Assembly: GCA_017537515.1 (NCBI GenBank)
Contig: JAFYKO010000122.1
Span: forward strand, 1 to 64,000
Origin: Clostridia bacterium
GTDB taxonomy: Bacteria; Bacillota; Clostridia; Christensenellales; UBA1242
Reading direction: 5' to 3'
Length of the DNA stretch: 64,000 nucleotides
In this document: piece after piece, positions 42,413 to 50,804 of the stretch
Layout of the letters: each line of letters begins with the position of its first letter
Position numbering within the stretch: the first letter of the stretch is position 1
Notes under the pieces: generated by a model
Databases searched by the model: none
What the model was told of the DNA's origin: nothing
What the model saw: the letters and a program-made list of their open reading frames with translations, nothing else
Translations under genes and position numbers: made by a program

Positions 42413-42430
42413 CAGTGGTTTACACCACTG
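42413..42430. repeat. Right-end hairpin of TnpB element
   Basis: CAGTGGT (42413-42419) pairs with ACCACTG (42424-42430), overlapping the TnpB stop codon. IS605-type right ends carry such hairpins next to the end of the guide RNA. Confidence 0.55.
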
Positions 42431-43607
42431 ATGGTTTCGGGCATTCTCGGTTTTGAAGCCGAGCATTGTTTAAGACTTCGGCAGGTCCCCCGCCTAGTGT
42501 CTTTTTAACTCCAAGATACAGGATGTTCCGTGCAGCGTTAATATCCCTGTCGTGCTGTGTGCTGCATACGGGACACACCCACTGCTTAACGCCAAGCACA
42601 ACGTCTTTGTTTACAATCCCGCACACGTTACAGGTCTTGCTTGTGTATTGTGCGGGGACTTTGACTAGGTTTGTCTTGTAAGACAGGTATTGCCGTAGCA
42701 ACCCGAAACCCTGGTCGCCAACAGTTCTGCCGTGTTCCTTTTCGGCTGACATCTTCTGCATATTGATGTCTTCCACGAACACATACTCATACTTATTGGC
42801 TAGTTCACGGCTTACCTTGTGCAGCCAATCCCTGCGTTGGTTGGCTACCTTTTCGTGCAGCCGTGCAACCTTGGACTTGGCACGGTAATACCGCTTGGAC
42901 TGCACGTCCTTACCTTTGACGAACCTGCGGGATTGGACCTGTTGGTATTTCTCCAACTGTTTTTCTTTCCTTTTCAAGAAGCGTGGGCACTTGACTTTCG
43001 TGCCGTCGCTCATTGTTAGGAACGAATCGTCGGAGCAGTTCCAATCAATCCCGACTGCCTTTCCGTTCTGTATTTTAGTTTGTTCTTCCTTGAGTTCTAC
43101 GCAAATCTTGACATACCATTTACCGCTTGCGGAACGCTTGAACGTGATGTTCTTCCACTTGCCCTCACAGAACTGTGACTGTGCAGCAATCTTGATATAA
43201 CCTAATCTGCTAGAAACATATAATCCTTTAGAATATAGACCCACACACATTTTTTGAACAGGGTATCTAAAAGAAGCCTTACAAATCTTCTTACACTTAA
43301 ACGTAGGTCTATTACAAACTTTACCCTTACGGGACCCTTGTATAGACGAAAAGAAATTTGTATAGGCTCCCCGCACATCCGACCACACTTGTCCCAAAGG
43401 CATAGAATCTACATCATTTAGCCATCCCAGGGCTTCGGGCTTGAACTTTGTAAATGTAGGTTTGTAACCTTCAATGGGCATTCTATAATCTTTATTCTTA
43501 TGTTCAACTACAAGATTATAATACAAACGGCATAGACCTAGCGTCTTGTTAAAAACAGACAACTGTTCTTTTGTTGGATATATTCTGTATTCGTAAGTTG
43601 CAAACAT
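42420..43607 (-). CDS. tnpB: TnpB (IS605 OrfB-type RNA-guided nuclease)
   Basis: 395 residues from MFATYEYRIYPTKEQLSV. Catalytic residues are present: GIDWNCSDDSF (first Asp), VFVEDINMQKM (Glu) and DRDINAARNI (last Asp), with a CNVCG...CPVC zinc ribbon. The C-terminus (ECPKPSVV) runs into the right-end hairpin. No TnpA nearby. It sits between the capsid gene and a tagged head gene. Confidence 0.95.
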   Translation of the reverse strand: MFATYEYRIYPTKEQLSVFNKTLGLCRLYYNLVVEHKNKDYRMPIEGYKPTFTKFKPEALGWLNDVDSMPLGQVWSDVRGAYTNFFSSIQGSRKGKVCNRPTFKCKKICKASFRYPVQKMCVGLYSKGLYVSSRLGYIKIAAQSQFCEGKWKNITFKRSASGKWYVKICVELKEEQTKIQNGKAVGIDWNCSDDSFLTMSDGTKVKCPRFLKRKEKQLEKYQQVQSRRFVKGKDVQSKRYYRAKSKVARLHEKVANQRRDWLHKVSRELANKYEYVFVEDINMQKMSAEKEHGRTVGDQGFGLLRQYLSYKTNLVKVPAQYTSKTCNVCGIVNKDVVLGVKQWVCPVCSTQHDRDINAARNILYLGVKKTLGGGPAEVLNNARLQNRECPKPSVV

Positions 43608-43680
43608 AAGTTATTGTATAAAGTCACTATGGTGTAAATATACATAACTTCACAATTAAAAGCAACCCCCATCTACATAC

Positions 43681-43712
43681 AAAAAATGTTCCTGTCGTGT
43701 GACAGGAACATT
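43681..43712 (-). terminator. Terminator after the capsid gene
   Basis: AATGTTCCTGTC (43685-43696) pairs with GACAGGAACATT (43701-43712) around a four-base loop; the A-run at 43681-43686 gives a U-run on the minus strand. Strong terminator just after the capsid stop. Confidence 0.85.
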
Positions 43713-43734
43713 CTGCTTAATAGTTTAAGCCTTA

Positions 43735-45384
43735 CTAGCCGTTGCTAGAACCGCTACCACTACCGCCATTCGGAGTCGTAGTCAAGAAGACATTGACATC
43801 CGCAGGGGCTTCGGCATCCTTCGTAATCACGATACGTTGGACAAATTCAGCCACAACAGGTTCAATAGCCTTCCAAGACGCAATAGCACGTTGAGTTTGG
43901 AACGGGTTATCTGCCACAGGCATAGTGTCAGTCAAGAAGACAGGCATATACGTTGCACACACAACAGGTGCTTCAAACGGGCTATTATCGCTGCTATAAG
44001 CAGCAATAACTTCGTTCGGAGCCACGATGGTGTTGGAACGGATAACCGTGATACCTTCGTTTTCAAGGGTGCCATACACGTGCGGACCCACAAGGTTGGT
44101 CTGCGGAGCAAGACGGAAACCAGGGAGGGACGCAATATACTGACAAGCGACGTAGCCCGCAACAATCTTGTTAGCGTGACCCTTACCTGCACGGCTACCG
44201 ATAGCAGCAGAAGCAGCCTGGATAGCATACAGGAAAGACTGACGGTGTTCAAATTCGCTGATACCTGCGGTCTTGTTGAGATTCCAGGTAATCGGCTTCC
44301 ACTTGTTAGCACAACGGACATAGGCAGCAAGAATCTTTTCGGATTCAGCCATAGCCATATGACCCGTAAGGTCAGCAAGAACTTCGTCGGACGCAGCCTT
44401 ACCAAAACGCTTGTTGAATTGGAAAGACTTGAACGTGCCCATCATTTCCTTCAAGCCAATGATTTCGGCACTGACAACCTTGTTGTCAAGAGCGTATTCA
44501 ATAGCAGGAACGTCGGGAGCCTTTTCAAAGTCAACGTCATAAGTCACACCACCCTGGTAGCCCGTCGGAATGGTAAGAACCAGGTCGGGACCAACAGCAG
44601 CAGCGGTCACGGAAACCTTACCATAGAAAGTCGGCAACTGACCAGGACCACCGCAAACACCAACCACGTCTTCAACGTTGCCGTTCTTGTCAACAAGACG
44701 GACGTTAATCGGGGTGTTCCAACGGAGGTTGCCAACGCCATACTTAATGGTAGCAGAACCGTCAGCAGCGATAGCAAACTGACGTTCACTCATATACTGC
44801 GTCGGGGAAGCCTGCCAACCCTTGAGGGCGTTGAAAGTGATAGCGTCAAAGTTCTTGGCTGCGAGTTGTTCGGCAGTCAGTTCGGTGTCGGGGGCAGCAA
44901 CGGGACGACCACGGGTGTCAAGCCACTTCTTCCAGGCACCTGCGAAAGTCTTGTCGCCTTCAAACTTACCGTCGGCACCCATCCACCTGTCTTCGGGCAG
45001 GGACGGAAGTCCTTCCTGGGCAGTCAGCGGATAGCCGTGGGTAAAGGTCTTCTTGAAGTAGATAAGACCCTGGGATTCTTCAAGCGTCTGCACACTTGCC
45101 AACTGCGGAGCAATAGAAAGTGCGTAGGTAGCAGAAATAAGGTCAAGAGCAACACGGGGCAACACACCAAGGCTAGAAGCCGAGGAATTTTCGTTCACGA
45201 AACTTTCGTAACGCTTGTAGTTGTCCATCTGCTGACCAAGGTTGAACATAGCGTTCTTGGACAAGGTGCCCTTGAACGACGGGGACTTGGCAAGGGCTTC
45301 AAACTGCTTGCCATAGCGGGCTTCGTAGGATTCTACGAGGCGGTTGTATTTCTGATTAGACATTTCTTCAACGGAAGTCTTCAT
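43735..45384 (-). CDS. Major capsid protein
   Basis: 549 residues, near the size of T4 gp23 (521). N-terminal region is helical and highly charged with a possible protease site GKQFEA (residues 25-30). The segment LISATYALSIAPQLASVQTLEES resembles the start of the HK97-like capsid core, and beta-rich parts follow. C-terminus is a Gly/Ser tail (GGSGSGSSNG). It lies between the scaffold-like gene and a strong terminator, the expected place for a highly expressed capsid gene. HK97 fold is inferred from order and size. Confidence 0.8.
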   Translation of the reverse strand: MKTSVEEMSNQKYNRLVESYEARYGKQFEALAKSPSFKGTLSKNAMFNLGQQMDNYKRYESFVNENSSASSLGVLPRVALDLISATYALSIAPQLASVQTLEESQGLIYFKKTFTHGYPLTAQEGLPSLPEDRWMGADGKFEGDKTFAGAWKKWLDTRGRPVAAPDTELTAEQLAAKNFDAITFNALKGWQASPTQYMSERQFAIAADGSATIKYGVGNLRWNTPINVRLVDKNGNVEDVVGVCGGPGQLPTFYGKVSVTAAAVGPDLVLTIPTGYQGGVTYDVDFEKAPDVPAIEYALDNKVVSAEIIGLKEMMGTFKSFQFNKRFGKAASDEVLADLTGHMAMAESEKILAAYVRCANKWKPITWNLNKTAGISEFEHRQSFLYAIQAASAAIGSRAGKGHANKIVAGYVACQYIASLPGFRLAPQTNLVGPHVYGTLENEGITVIRSNTIVAPNEVIAAYSSDNSPFEAPVVCATYMPVFLTDTMPVADNPFQTQRAIASWKAIEPVVAEFVQRIVITKDAEAPADVNVFLTTTPNGGSGSGSSNG

Positions 45385-45402
45385 AATGTCTTCTCCTTTG
45401 GG

Positions 45403-45900
45403 TTAGGCTTTCTTGCCAATTTTGGAACGGAACTTCGCACGTGCTTCACCGATTGCCTTCTTACGGGCTTCGGCAGTGGAAGTAGAAGTTTTGGCTTCTG
45501 CTTTCTTTGCAGCACGACGGGCTTCAAGTCGCTTGCGGAACGCTTCGGCACGAGCCTCGTTGCGGGCGGGTGCGGTCTGCTTCTTTGCAGAACGACGGGC
45601 TTCAAGACGCTTACGGAATGCCTCACGACGAGCAGCCTTGCGGGATTCTTCAGCACCTTCATCTTCACTACCTTCAACGGAAGCGGAACCAAGAACTTCT
45701 TCTTCTTCCACGTCTTCCTTGGAGTTAGTAAGAACTGCGACGGTCACAGAGTTTTCGTTTTCGGGGTCGGGGGAAACGACAACCTGGATGTCCTTTTCTT
45801 CGTCAGCGAAAACAACTTCGGTTTCCTTGGCATCCAACTTAACGTCGCCAACTTCCACGATGCTATCTTCTTCACGGAGTTTCTTGCGGAATTTAAGCAT
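45403..45900 (-). CDS. Scaffold-like protein, 165 aa
   Basis: Extremely polarised charge: residues 10-90 acidic, 84-165 basic. A tandem repeat lies at residues 93-107 and 119-133 (EAFRKRLEARRSAKK / EAFRKRLEARRAAKK). Helical throughout, no hydrophobic core. Its place immediately upstream of the capsid gene and the composition fit a prohead scaffold or core protein of the T4 gp22/gp67 type. No sequence homology demonstrated. Confidence 0.65.
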   Translation of the reverse strand: MLKFRKKLREEDSIVEVGDVKLDAKETEVVFADEEKDIQVVVSPDPENENSVTVAVLTNSKEDVEEEEVLGSASVEGSEDEGAEESRKAARREAFRKRLEARRSAKKQTAPARNEARAEAFRKRLEARRAAKKAEAKTSTSTAEARKKAIGEARAKFRSKIGKKA

Positions 45901-46102
45901 AATAATGCTCTCCTTGTTAGGGTTTTGTTTTTGTTTGCTAGAGGTAGCTCTACGAAAGCCACCCTCCTACAAGGGAATTTGTCTGTAATAAGAATTACCT
46001 ACAAGTATTGGCAGGGAAATTGCCCTCCCTTTGACAACAGAATATAATAAAAATTTTGTGCGATTTTGAAAAAGTTTTGAATAAAATGTCAAAAAATGTC
46101 AA

Positions 46103-46147
46103 ATATAACAAATTACCTAGTTATAAGCTGTAGGTAATTTGTTATAT
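46103..46147. repeat. 17-bp perfect palindrome, same operator without a consensus -35
   Basis: ATATAACAAATTACCTA (46103-46119) and TAGGTAATTTGTTATAT (46131-46147) face each other with an 11-base centre, the same arm sequence and spacing as the operator-type promoters. TTGACA is missing from the centre, so this is a regulator binding site rather than a standard promoter. Confidence 0.7.
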
Positions 46148-46197
46148 AAATTAGGTAATCTATTATATTTAATTTATACGAAAGAAAATGGGCATAC

Positions 46198-46226
46198 AAA
46201 AAGTGCCCCGAACAATCGGGGCACCT
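46198..46226 (-). terminator. Rho-independent terminator
   Basis: GTGCCCCGA (46203-46211) pairs with TCGGGGCAC (46216-46224) with loop ACAA; a five-A run (U5 on the minus strand) is at 46198-46202. Ends the transcript of the 119-residue tagged gene. Confidence 0.9.
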
Positions 46227-46250
46227 TGATGATTTCGTCGTAGGATTTCT

Positions 46251-46610
46251 TTAAGCAACGACTTCGTTATAAATCTTCCTGGCGTATTCTTCGGCTTCGG
46301 CTGCACCGAACGGGGAGCCGTCCACGGGACTGCCCGAAAGACCTGCAAGGATTTCGTCAACCCATTCGTCTTCGTTCTGTGCTGCGGTAGGACCATCAGC
46401 ATAACTACGAATATACCACTTACCACACATTTCAGCCACGGCTTCGTCTTCAATGGTAAATTCTTCGGTATGACTCATAATTTCGGCACACAGGCTTTCA
46501 ATGGCTACGGGTGCGTCATACGGCAGGTCATCCAACAAACCTTCGCACTTATTGGACTTATTCGCAGCAAGACTTTCTTTTTTCTTCTGCATAGAGCATT
46601 TGTATGTCAT
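46251..46610 (-). CDS. Class B tagged protein, 119 aa
   Basis: Begins MTYKCSMQKKKESLAANKSNKCEG, the second tag class. The rest is acidic and Ala/Glu-rich (EDEAVAEMCGKWYIR). It is followed by a strong terminator, so the tagged operon ends here. Probably a small core or encapsidated protein. Confidence 0.6.
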   Translation of the reverse strand: MTYKCSMQKKKESLAANKSNKCEGLLDDLPYDAPVAIESLCAEIMSHTEEFTIEDEAVAEMCGKWYIRSYADGPTAAQNEDEWVDEILAGLSGSPVDGSPFGAAEAEEYARKIYNEVVA

Positions 46611-46634
46611 AGTGTTACCTTTCCTTTTGCAGAC

Positions 46635-47324
46635 TTAATCTGCTTTAACTTCAATGGTCTTGTCGCCCTGGCTAAACGAATAGTTGGCGAATGCTTCTTC
46701 AACAGCCTTAATGAACTTGTCCGCATTTTCCTGCGTAAGTTGTCGGTAGTCCAAATACATTTGAACACTCAAATAATTCCCGATAGTTTCACCACCGTCA
46801 TATTCACGACCGATAGAAGCAGACAGGGTATAAGCAACACCACGCATAGACCGCTCATACATTTCTATGGCTGCGACACCCCAAAGGTTCATATCCCCCA
46901 AGAAACCCATCAAGTATTCCGTGTAATCGTCATACCCGTCGGAATCCTTTTCGGGAACTTCCCCGTGGTCCGAAGCATACGCCATATCCGCAGCGTCAAT
47001 AGCCTTTTCAATTTCATAACCCAACTGACTATCGTGGAAACCCGAACTTTCAAAGAAACCCAAGTTTCCTACAAAATCTTTCTGCAAGCCTGCCTTGAAA
47101 CTATCACGGGGCGAACCATCGCTGTAAGTGTTATAAAGCACTTCAACGTCGTGGGCTTCCCACCCATCGCCACCCTGCGTGTCGTTCATATCATAGTCTT
47201 CAAGAATTTCACGGGCACGGGGTTCAATGAACTTGCTGTAAAATTCTCCTGCCACTACGGGAGCAGACTCAACCTTTTTGTTAAGACTTTCTTTCTTCTT
47301 TTGCATAGAACACTTGTAAGTCAT
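46635..47324 (-). CDS. Class B tagged protein, 229 aa
   Basis: Shares the N-terminal 14 residues (MTYKCSMQKKKESL) with the 119-residue gene downstream, but the rest differs. The two genes look like recent tag-swap paralogues. Acidic and aromatic; ends QGDKTIEVKAD. No recognised domain. Confidence 0.6.
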   Translation of the reverse strand: MTYKCSMQKKKESLNKKVESAPVVAGEFYSKFIEPRAREILEDYDMNDTQGGDGWEAHDVEVLYNTYSDGSPRDSFKAGLQKDFVGNLGFFESSGFHDSQLGYEIEKAIDAADMAYASDHGEVPEKDSDGYDDYTEYLMGFLGDMNLWGVAAIEMYERSMRGVAYTLSASIGREYDGGETIGNYLSVQMYLDYRQLTQENADKFIKAVEEAFANYSFSQGDKTIEVKAD

Positions 47325-47366
47325 AGTGCTTCTCCATTATACTCTTGCAAGTATAGCCATTTAAGT

Positions 47367-47984
47367 TTACGCCTTGTATTTGTTATACATTTCTTCCACC
47401 AACTTCAAGGCTTCGTCTGCGGACTGCGTGTCCTTGATTTCGCTGCCGTTAGCAGCCTCGGCAACGACGAAACCGAAAGCACCGACCATACAACTAACTT
47501 CCCCGTCTTCGGTATAGGCATTGTCAATTCCACCAGGAACGTCGCCCATATCGTTAATATCGCCCAGGTAATAGCCTAGTTCAAATTCCTTGCCCTTTGT
47601 AACGTCCACAATCTGCTTGGCGTAAGCGTCACGCAGGGCACCCACGTCAATGTAGCCGACAAGTTCCAGGGCTTCGGGCAGAACAGCCTTTTTGTATTCG
47701 TCAGCCATAATAGACTTGACCTTTTCGGCACCAGGATTGTCCTTGAAAGCGACCATAAGGTAATTGTCGCTCACGGTGGCTTCGTCAACGTCCCAGGACA
47801 TATCTTCTACATCCCAGGCTGCGTCGGGTTCAACATCTTCCTTACCCTTGAACACAGCAAGTCCGTTAGCCCTGTAAAGCGACGGAAGTTCGTATTCAAT
47901 GTCGGATTTCAACGTGGCGGGCAGAAACACAAGACCCTGTGCTTCTGCCTGTCGGCTTTCGTGAAGATTTATTCGGAGTGCCAT
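47367..47984 (-). CDS. Tagged core protein, 205 aa
   Basis: Begins MALRINLHESRQAEAQG, a degenerate class A tag (H-E-S-x-x-A-E). Acidic and Ala/Val-rich with no known domain. Neighbours are other tagged genes and the protease. Confidence 0.6.
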   Translation of the reverse strand: MALRINLHESRQAEAQGLVFLPATLKSDIEYELPSLYRANGLAVFKGKEDVEPDAAWDVEDMSWDVDEATVSDNYLMVAFKDNPGAEKVKSIMADEYKKAVLPEALELVGYIDVGALRDAYAKQIVDVTKGKEFELGYYLGDINDMGDVPGGIDNAYTEDGEVSCMVGAFGFVVAEAANGSEIKDTQSADEALKLVEEMYNKYKA

Positions 47985-47986
47985 AA

Positions 47987-48283
47987 TTAGTCCCTGTAAA
48001 ATACCAAACCGTCAGTGCCACCCTTCTTGTCAAGGGCTTCCATAGTGCCACGGAAGTAGCAGGCAGCGTGGTAAATCGTGGTGGTTTCTTCGTCAAGCAA
48101 TTTGTTGTCAGCGTCGTAAAGAGCAACCCTGAACCTGCGGTTTCCTTCATCGGTAATAACCACGCAGCGGTCATCCTTACTAACGTGCCAATCAAGAGCA
48201 TTGTTAATGTTCAAGTCACCCAGGCGAACGTCCTGGGCTTCGGACTTCTTTTCTTCGTGGACACAAATTTTCATTTTAGCCAT
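47987..48283 (-). CDS. Class A tagged protein, 98 aa
   Basis: Begins MAKMKICVHEEKKSEAQD. Only 98 residues, so the tag covers about one sixth of the protein; the rest is a compact beta-rich domain (RCVVITDEGNRRFRVALYDADNK). Ends next to the protease gene upstream. Confidence 0.6.
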   Translation of the reverse strand: MAKMKICVHEEKKSEAQDVRLGDLNINNALDWHVSKDDRCVVITDEGNRRFRVALYDADNKLLDEETTTIYHAACYFRGTMEALDKKGGTDGLVFYRD

Positions 48284-48295
48284 AGTGAGCCATCC

Positions 48296-49339
48296 TTAAC
48301 GTTTGCTGCCGAGAATATAACCAATCAAGGACCCGTCGTTATCTTCGGCTTCACGGGCTGGTGCCTTTGCTTCCAAGACCTTAAAGGTCTGCGTTTCGGG
48401 CTGCTCACGTTCAATCGCTTCGTAAGTAGCACCTGCACGACGACGTTCGGTCACGTAGGCTTCGTTCAATCCATTCTTGTTAGCGAACTTCAAGTCACGG
48501 ATAGTGTCTGCGGACTGCTTCACTTCTTCCTGCAAGCCTTCCACGAACTTCACGATAGACTGCTTAATGTCTTCGTTCACTTCGGTAAAGTCTTCAAACT
48601 TGTAAGTGTCGCCCGTGCCCTTGTCACAATCTGTCATTTCAACAGTATTGTTTTCCAGGCTTTCCACAATATAGGTGCTGCCGTCAAGTTCAACAGGTGC
48701 CCCAAGTTCCTTTGCAAGAGAAAGCAGGGATTCTGCGACACGTTCCTTAACGGCTTCTTCAACCTTTTCGTTCTGCTTGCTTTCGGAAATCATCTTCGGC
48801 TTTGCGTCCAGGAACCCAGGGTCCTGCACAAAGTCAAAGCGTTCAAGTTTGTAGGTCTTCGGGTCAAGAATGTCGTTGCCGTCTTCGTCCTTGCCTTCGT
48901 AGTCGCCATCGGCACGGGAACTGACAAACATAGTAGTACCCGCACGAAGAATGGTGTAAAGCGTCTTGCCCATATCCGTATTGTAGATAACAGATTCAGC
49001 GATACCCGTCTTCCAATCAATGTTGCGGGTAATGTGGCTAAACTTGCCGTCGGCAATATCTTCGTCGGTAATTTCGGCTTCGTGACCGATACGACCGAAC
49101 ATTTGTCCGTTGGTCAACTTACGCTGCACGTCTTCGTCCTTGCCTGCTTCTTCCCAAAGTTCGGGAGTGTAAAGACGGTGGTTACGGCTTACCTTGCCAG
49201 GGCAGAAATGCTGACCCTTGACAATGGCGAGAATGGTGCCACCACTTTTAGCAACTTCGGATTGTGCGGATTCGTCAACACGGGAAATGTCGTCAATGAA
49301 CTCACACTTAAACGGAATATAATCTTCTGCAATCTGCAT
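48296..49339 (-). CDS. Prohead protease (T4 gp21-like) with C-terminal extension
   Basis: 347 residues. The protease part (about 1-180) has the family pattern: VSRNHRLYTPELWEEA (about 50-65, like T4 gp21 'VNRNKRLYP'), catalytic His86 in GRIGHEAE, and Ser140/141 in FVSSRADG. An ESAQSE tag lies at 23-28 and ESKQNE at 186-191, which may be autoprocessing sites. Residues 192-347 are helical and charged, unlike other gp21 proteins, and could be a fused scaffold or core domain. It matures the prohead by cleaving core and capsid proteins. Confidence 0.85.
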   Translation of the reverse strand: MQIAEDYIPFKCEFIDDISRVDESAQSEVAKSGGTILAIVKGQHFCPGKVSRNHRLYTPELWEEAGKDEDVQRKLTNGQMFGRIGHEAEITDEDIADGKFSHITRNIDWKTGIAESVIYNTDMGKTLYTILRAGTTMFVSSRADGDYEGKDEDGNDILDPKTYKLERFDFVQDPGFLDAKPKMISESKQNEKVEEAVKERVAESLLSLAKELGAPVELDGSTYIVESLENNTVEMTDCDKGTGDTYKFEDFTEVNEDIKQSIVKFVEGLQEEVKQSADTIRDLKFANKNGLNEAYVTERRRAGATYEAIEREQPETQTFKVLEAKAPAREAEDNDGSLIGYILGSKR

Positions 49340-49366
49340 AGTGTTTTTGCCTCGGTTGGTTTAAGT

Positions 49367-50032
49367 TTAACGCTTGTTAGACGGACGGACGGTGGCGGTC
49401 GGGACTGCTCCAAGCGACGCAGCGGACGCACCCCCGCAATCTTCTTTCAACGACTTGTGGAAGTCATCGCTAGAATAGAACTTGCGGACAATGCCCGTGT
49501 TGCCGTCGTCATAAGCCATACGGAACACGTCTGCGATATACGGCTCAACAATGTCATAAGCGTAGTCAAACACAGCGTCGCTAACGTCGCCCTTGATAAC
49601 GTTAAAAGTCGGCTCGCCCATCGCACTTTGATAAATGCTCATAAAGAGCAGGTCGGACAACTTGTCCCCGTCGCCCTTGAAATAGATTTCGTAGTTGTCA
49701 TTACCAATCGGGACAACCTTGAAGAACTTCGTTTCAGCACGGTCGTCAAATTCAGCAAGCAACTTGCGAACTACGTCCTTGAAATCGTCCCATTCTTCCT
49801 TGCCGTCGGCATAGCGGTTCGGGTCTTTCTTGTCGGCAGACCCGTAAAAGATACCTTCCGAAACTTTTACAGCGGAACGGATAGGGGCGGTCACGTTCAC
49901 AAGGTCGCCCAAGTCCCCGTAAGTGCGGGGAATGAGTTCTTCATAGCGAGCCTGGGCAGCATCCTGGCTAGTGAACAATTCAACTTTCTTCTTACCAAAA
50001 ACGTCTGTATAACTGATAGACCAATTAGCCAT
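49367..50032 (-). CDS. Hypothetical head-region protein, ~221 aa
   Basis: The ATG at 50030-50032 (MANWSISYTDVFGKKKVEL) has AAAGGGG upstream; the slightly longer TTG start is less likely. Mixed alpha/beta with a C-terminal Thr/Pro/Arg tail (TATVRPSNKR). Upstream of the protease, so probably a head assembly protein. Not identified. Confidence 0.55.
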   Translation of the reverse strand: MANWSISYTDVFGKKKVELFTSQDAAQARYEELIPRTYGDLGDLVNVTAPIRSAVKVSEGIFYGSADKKDPNRYADGKEEWDDFKDVVRKLLAEFDDRAETKFFKVVPIGNDNYEIYFKGDGDKLSDLLFMSIYQSAMGEPTFNVIKGDVSDAVFDYAYDIVEPYIADVFRMAYDDGNTGIVRKFYSSDDFHKSLKEDCGGASAASLGAVPTATVRPSNKR

Positions 50033-50052
50033 ATCCAAGAACCCCTTTGCAA

Positions 50053-50679
50053 TTAGTAAATGGTGTCAATCTTGCCGTCTTTAATGTAAATGCCGTGTTC
50101 GTCGGATTCAGCACCATCGCTATCACACCAATAAACTTCAAGGTCGCCCGCAGTAATAACAGCAGGAACGGCTTCAAGTTCCTTAATGATAGAATCCAGG
50201 TCATAGTCGCAATTCCACGCAGTATTGGACGGGTCATACCCATCAGTGGTATCGTAGCCATTACGAATGTCATAGCCGTTAGACGGGGGAAATTCCTTGT
50301 TCGTCGGGTCGGTTTCAACGTTGTCCTTGAGTTTGTTCCAGGCATCTTCAAGTTCTACATAGGTGAAGTTCTGCTTACCCACCTTGTCGTTGCCGTTGGC
50401 TTCGGAACGCTTCTTACAGCTTTCGTCGCTGTCACGGATAATTTCGCCCTTTTCTTCGTCATACTGCAAGCCGATGGCTTCGCAGACAGTGGCGAAATCA
50501 AACCAAAACATATCGTTGATTTCGGTTGCAGTCGGGAGGTTCCCGTCACCCGTATTAAAGTATTCGGGCAGGACCTCATCCAATTCCTGCAATTCGCTGT
50601 ATTCTAAAAGTTTGGCGTTGTCAGCAGCACCACTCCAAAACTTGAAGTTGGTTAAGGATTCGTCAACGACATACTGCAT
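50053..50679 (-). CDS. Tagged acidic protein, 208 aa
   Basis: An internal tag variant ESCKKRSEANG lies around residue 90-100, separating an acidic N-terminal part from a low-complexity region rich in Asn/Tyr/Asp (NGYDIRNGYDTTDGYDPSN). The C-terminus is mixed. Probably another cleaved head or internal protein. Confidence 0.55.
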   Translation of the reverse strand: MQYVVDESLTNFKFWSGAADNAKLLEYSELQELDEVLPEYFNTGDGNLPTATEINDMFWFDFATVCEAIGLQYDEEKGEIIRDSDESCKKRSEANGNDKVGKQNFTYVELEDAWNKLKDNVETDPTNKEFPPSNGYDIRNGYDTTDGYDPSNTAWNCDYDLDSIIKELEAVPAVITAGDLEVYWCDSDGAESDEHGIYIKDGKIDTIY

Positions 50680-50720
50680 AAATAAACTCCTAGTTTAATT
50701 TTTACGTTCTTAAAAATAAC

Positions 50721-50752
50721 AACAAATTCCCCCGTCGTGCAACAGGGGAACA
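50721..50752 (-). terminator. Probable terminator
   Basis: TTCCCC (50727-50732) pairs with GGGGAA (50745-50750), followed on the minus strand by TTTGTTGTT. Ends transcription from the tail genes at 50805-52462. Confidence 0.5.
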
Positions 50753-50804
50753 CGCAAAATGAGCATTACTTCGGGCACAACCATAGTATATAACAAATTA
50801 CCTA

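Larger units (their letters stand above)
45901..46250. promoter_or_regulatory. Intergenic control region before scaffold/capsid
   Basis: No gene. It holds two TATATT-like -10 boxes on the minus strand (46041-46046, weak -35), two TTGACA-like hexamers (near 46088 and 46097), a 17-bp perfect palindrome (46103-46147) and the terminator at 46198-46226. Probably the promoter region of the capsid operon, with late-type control. Confidence 0.55.

Noticed and set aside
45381..45692. Minus-strand 103-codon frame overlapping the scaffold-like gene
   Set aside because: Lys/Arg/Leu/Pro-rich reading of a repetitive stretch; the charged repeats of the real gene explain it.
43837..46047. Plus-strand open frame of 736 codons opposite the capsid and scaffold genes
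   Set aside because: It is an antisense shadow: codon use of the real genes leaves few stops on the other strand. It spans several real genes and their terminator/control region and has no ribosome site or homology.
48068..50056. Plus-strand open frame of 662 codons
   Set aside because: Antisense to the protease and two neighbouring minus-strand genes with clear starts and family motifs.
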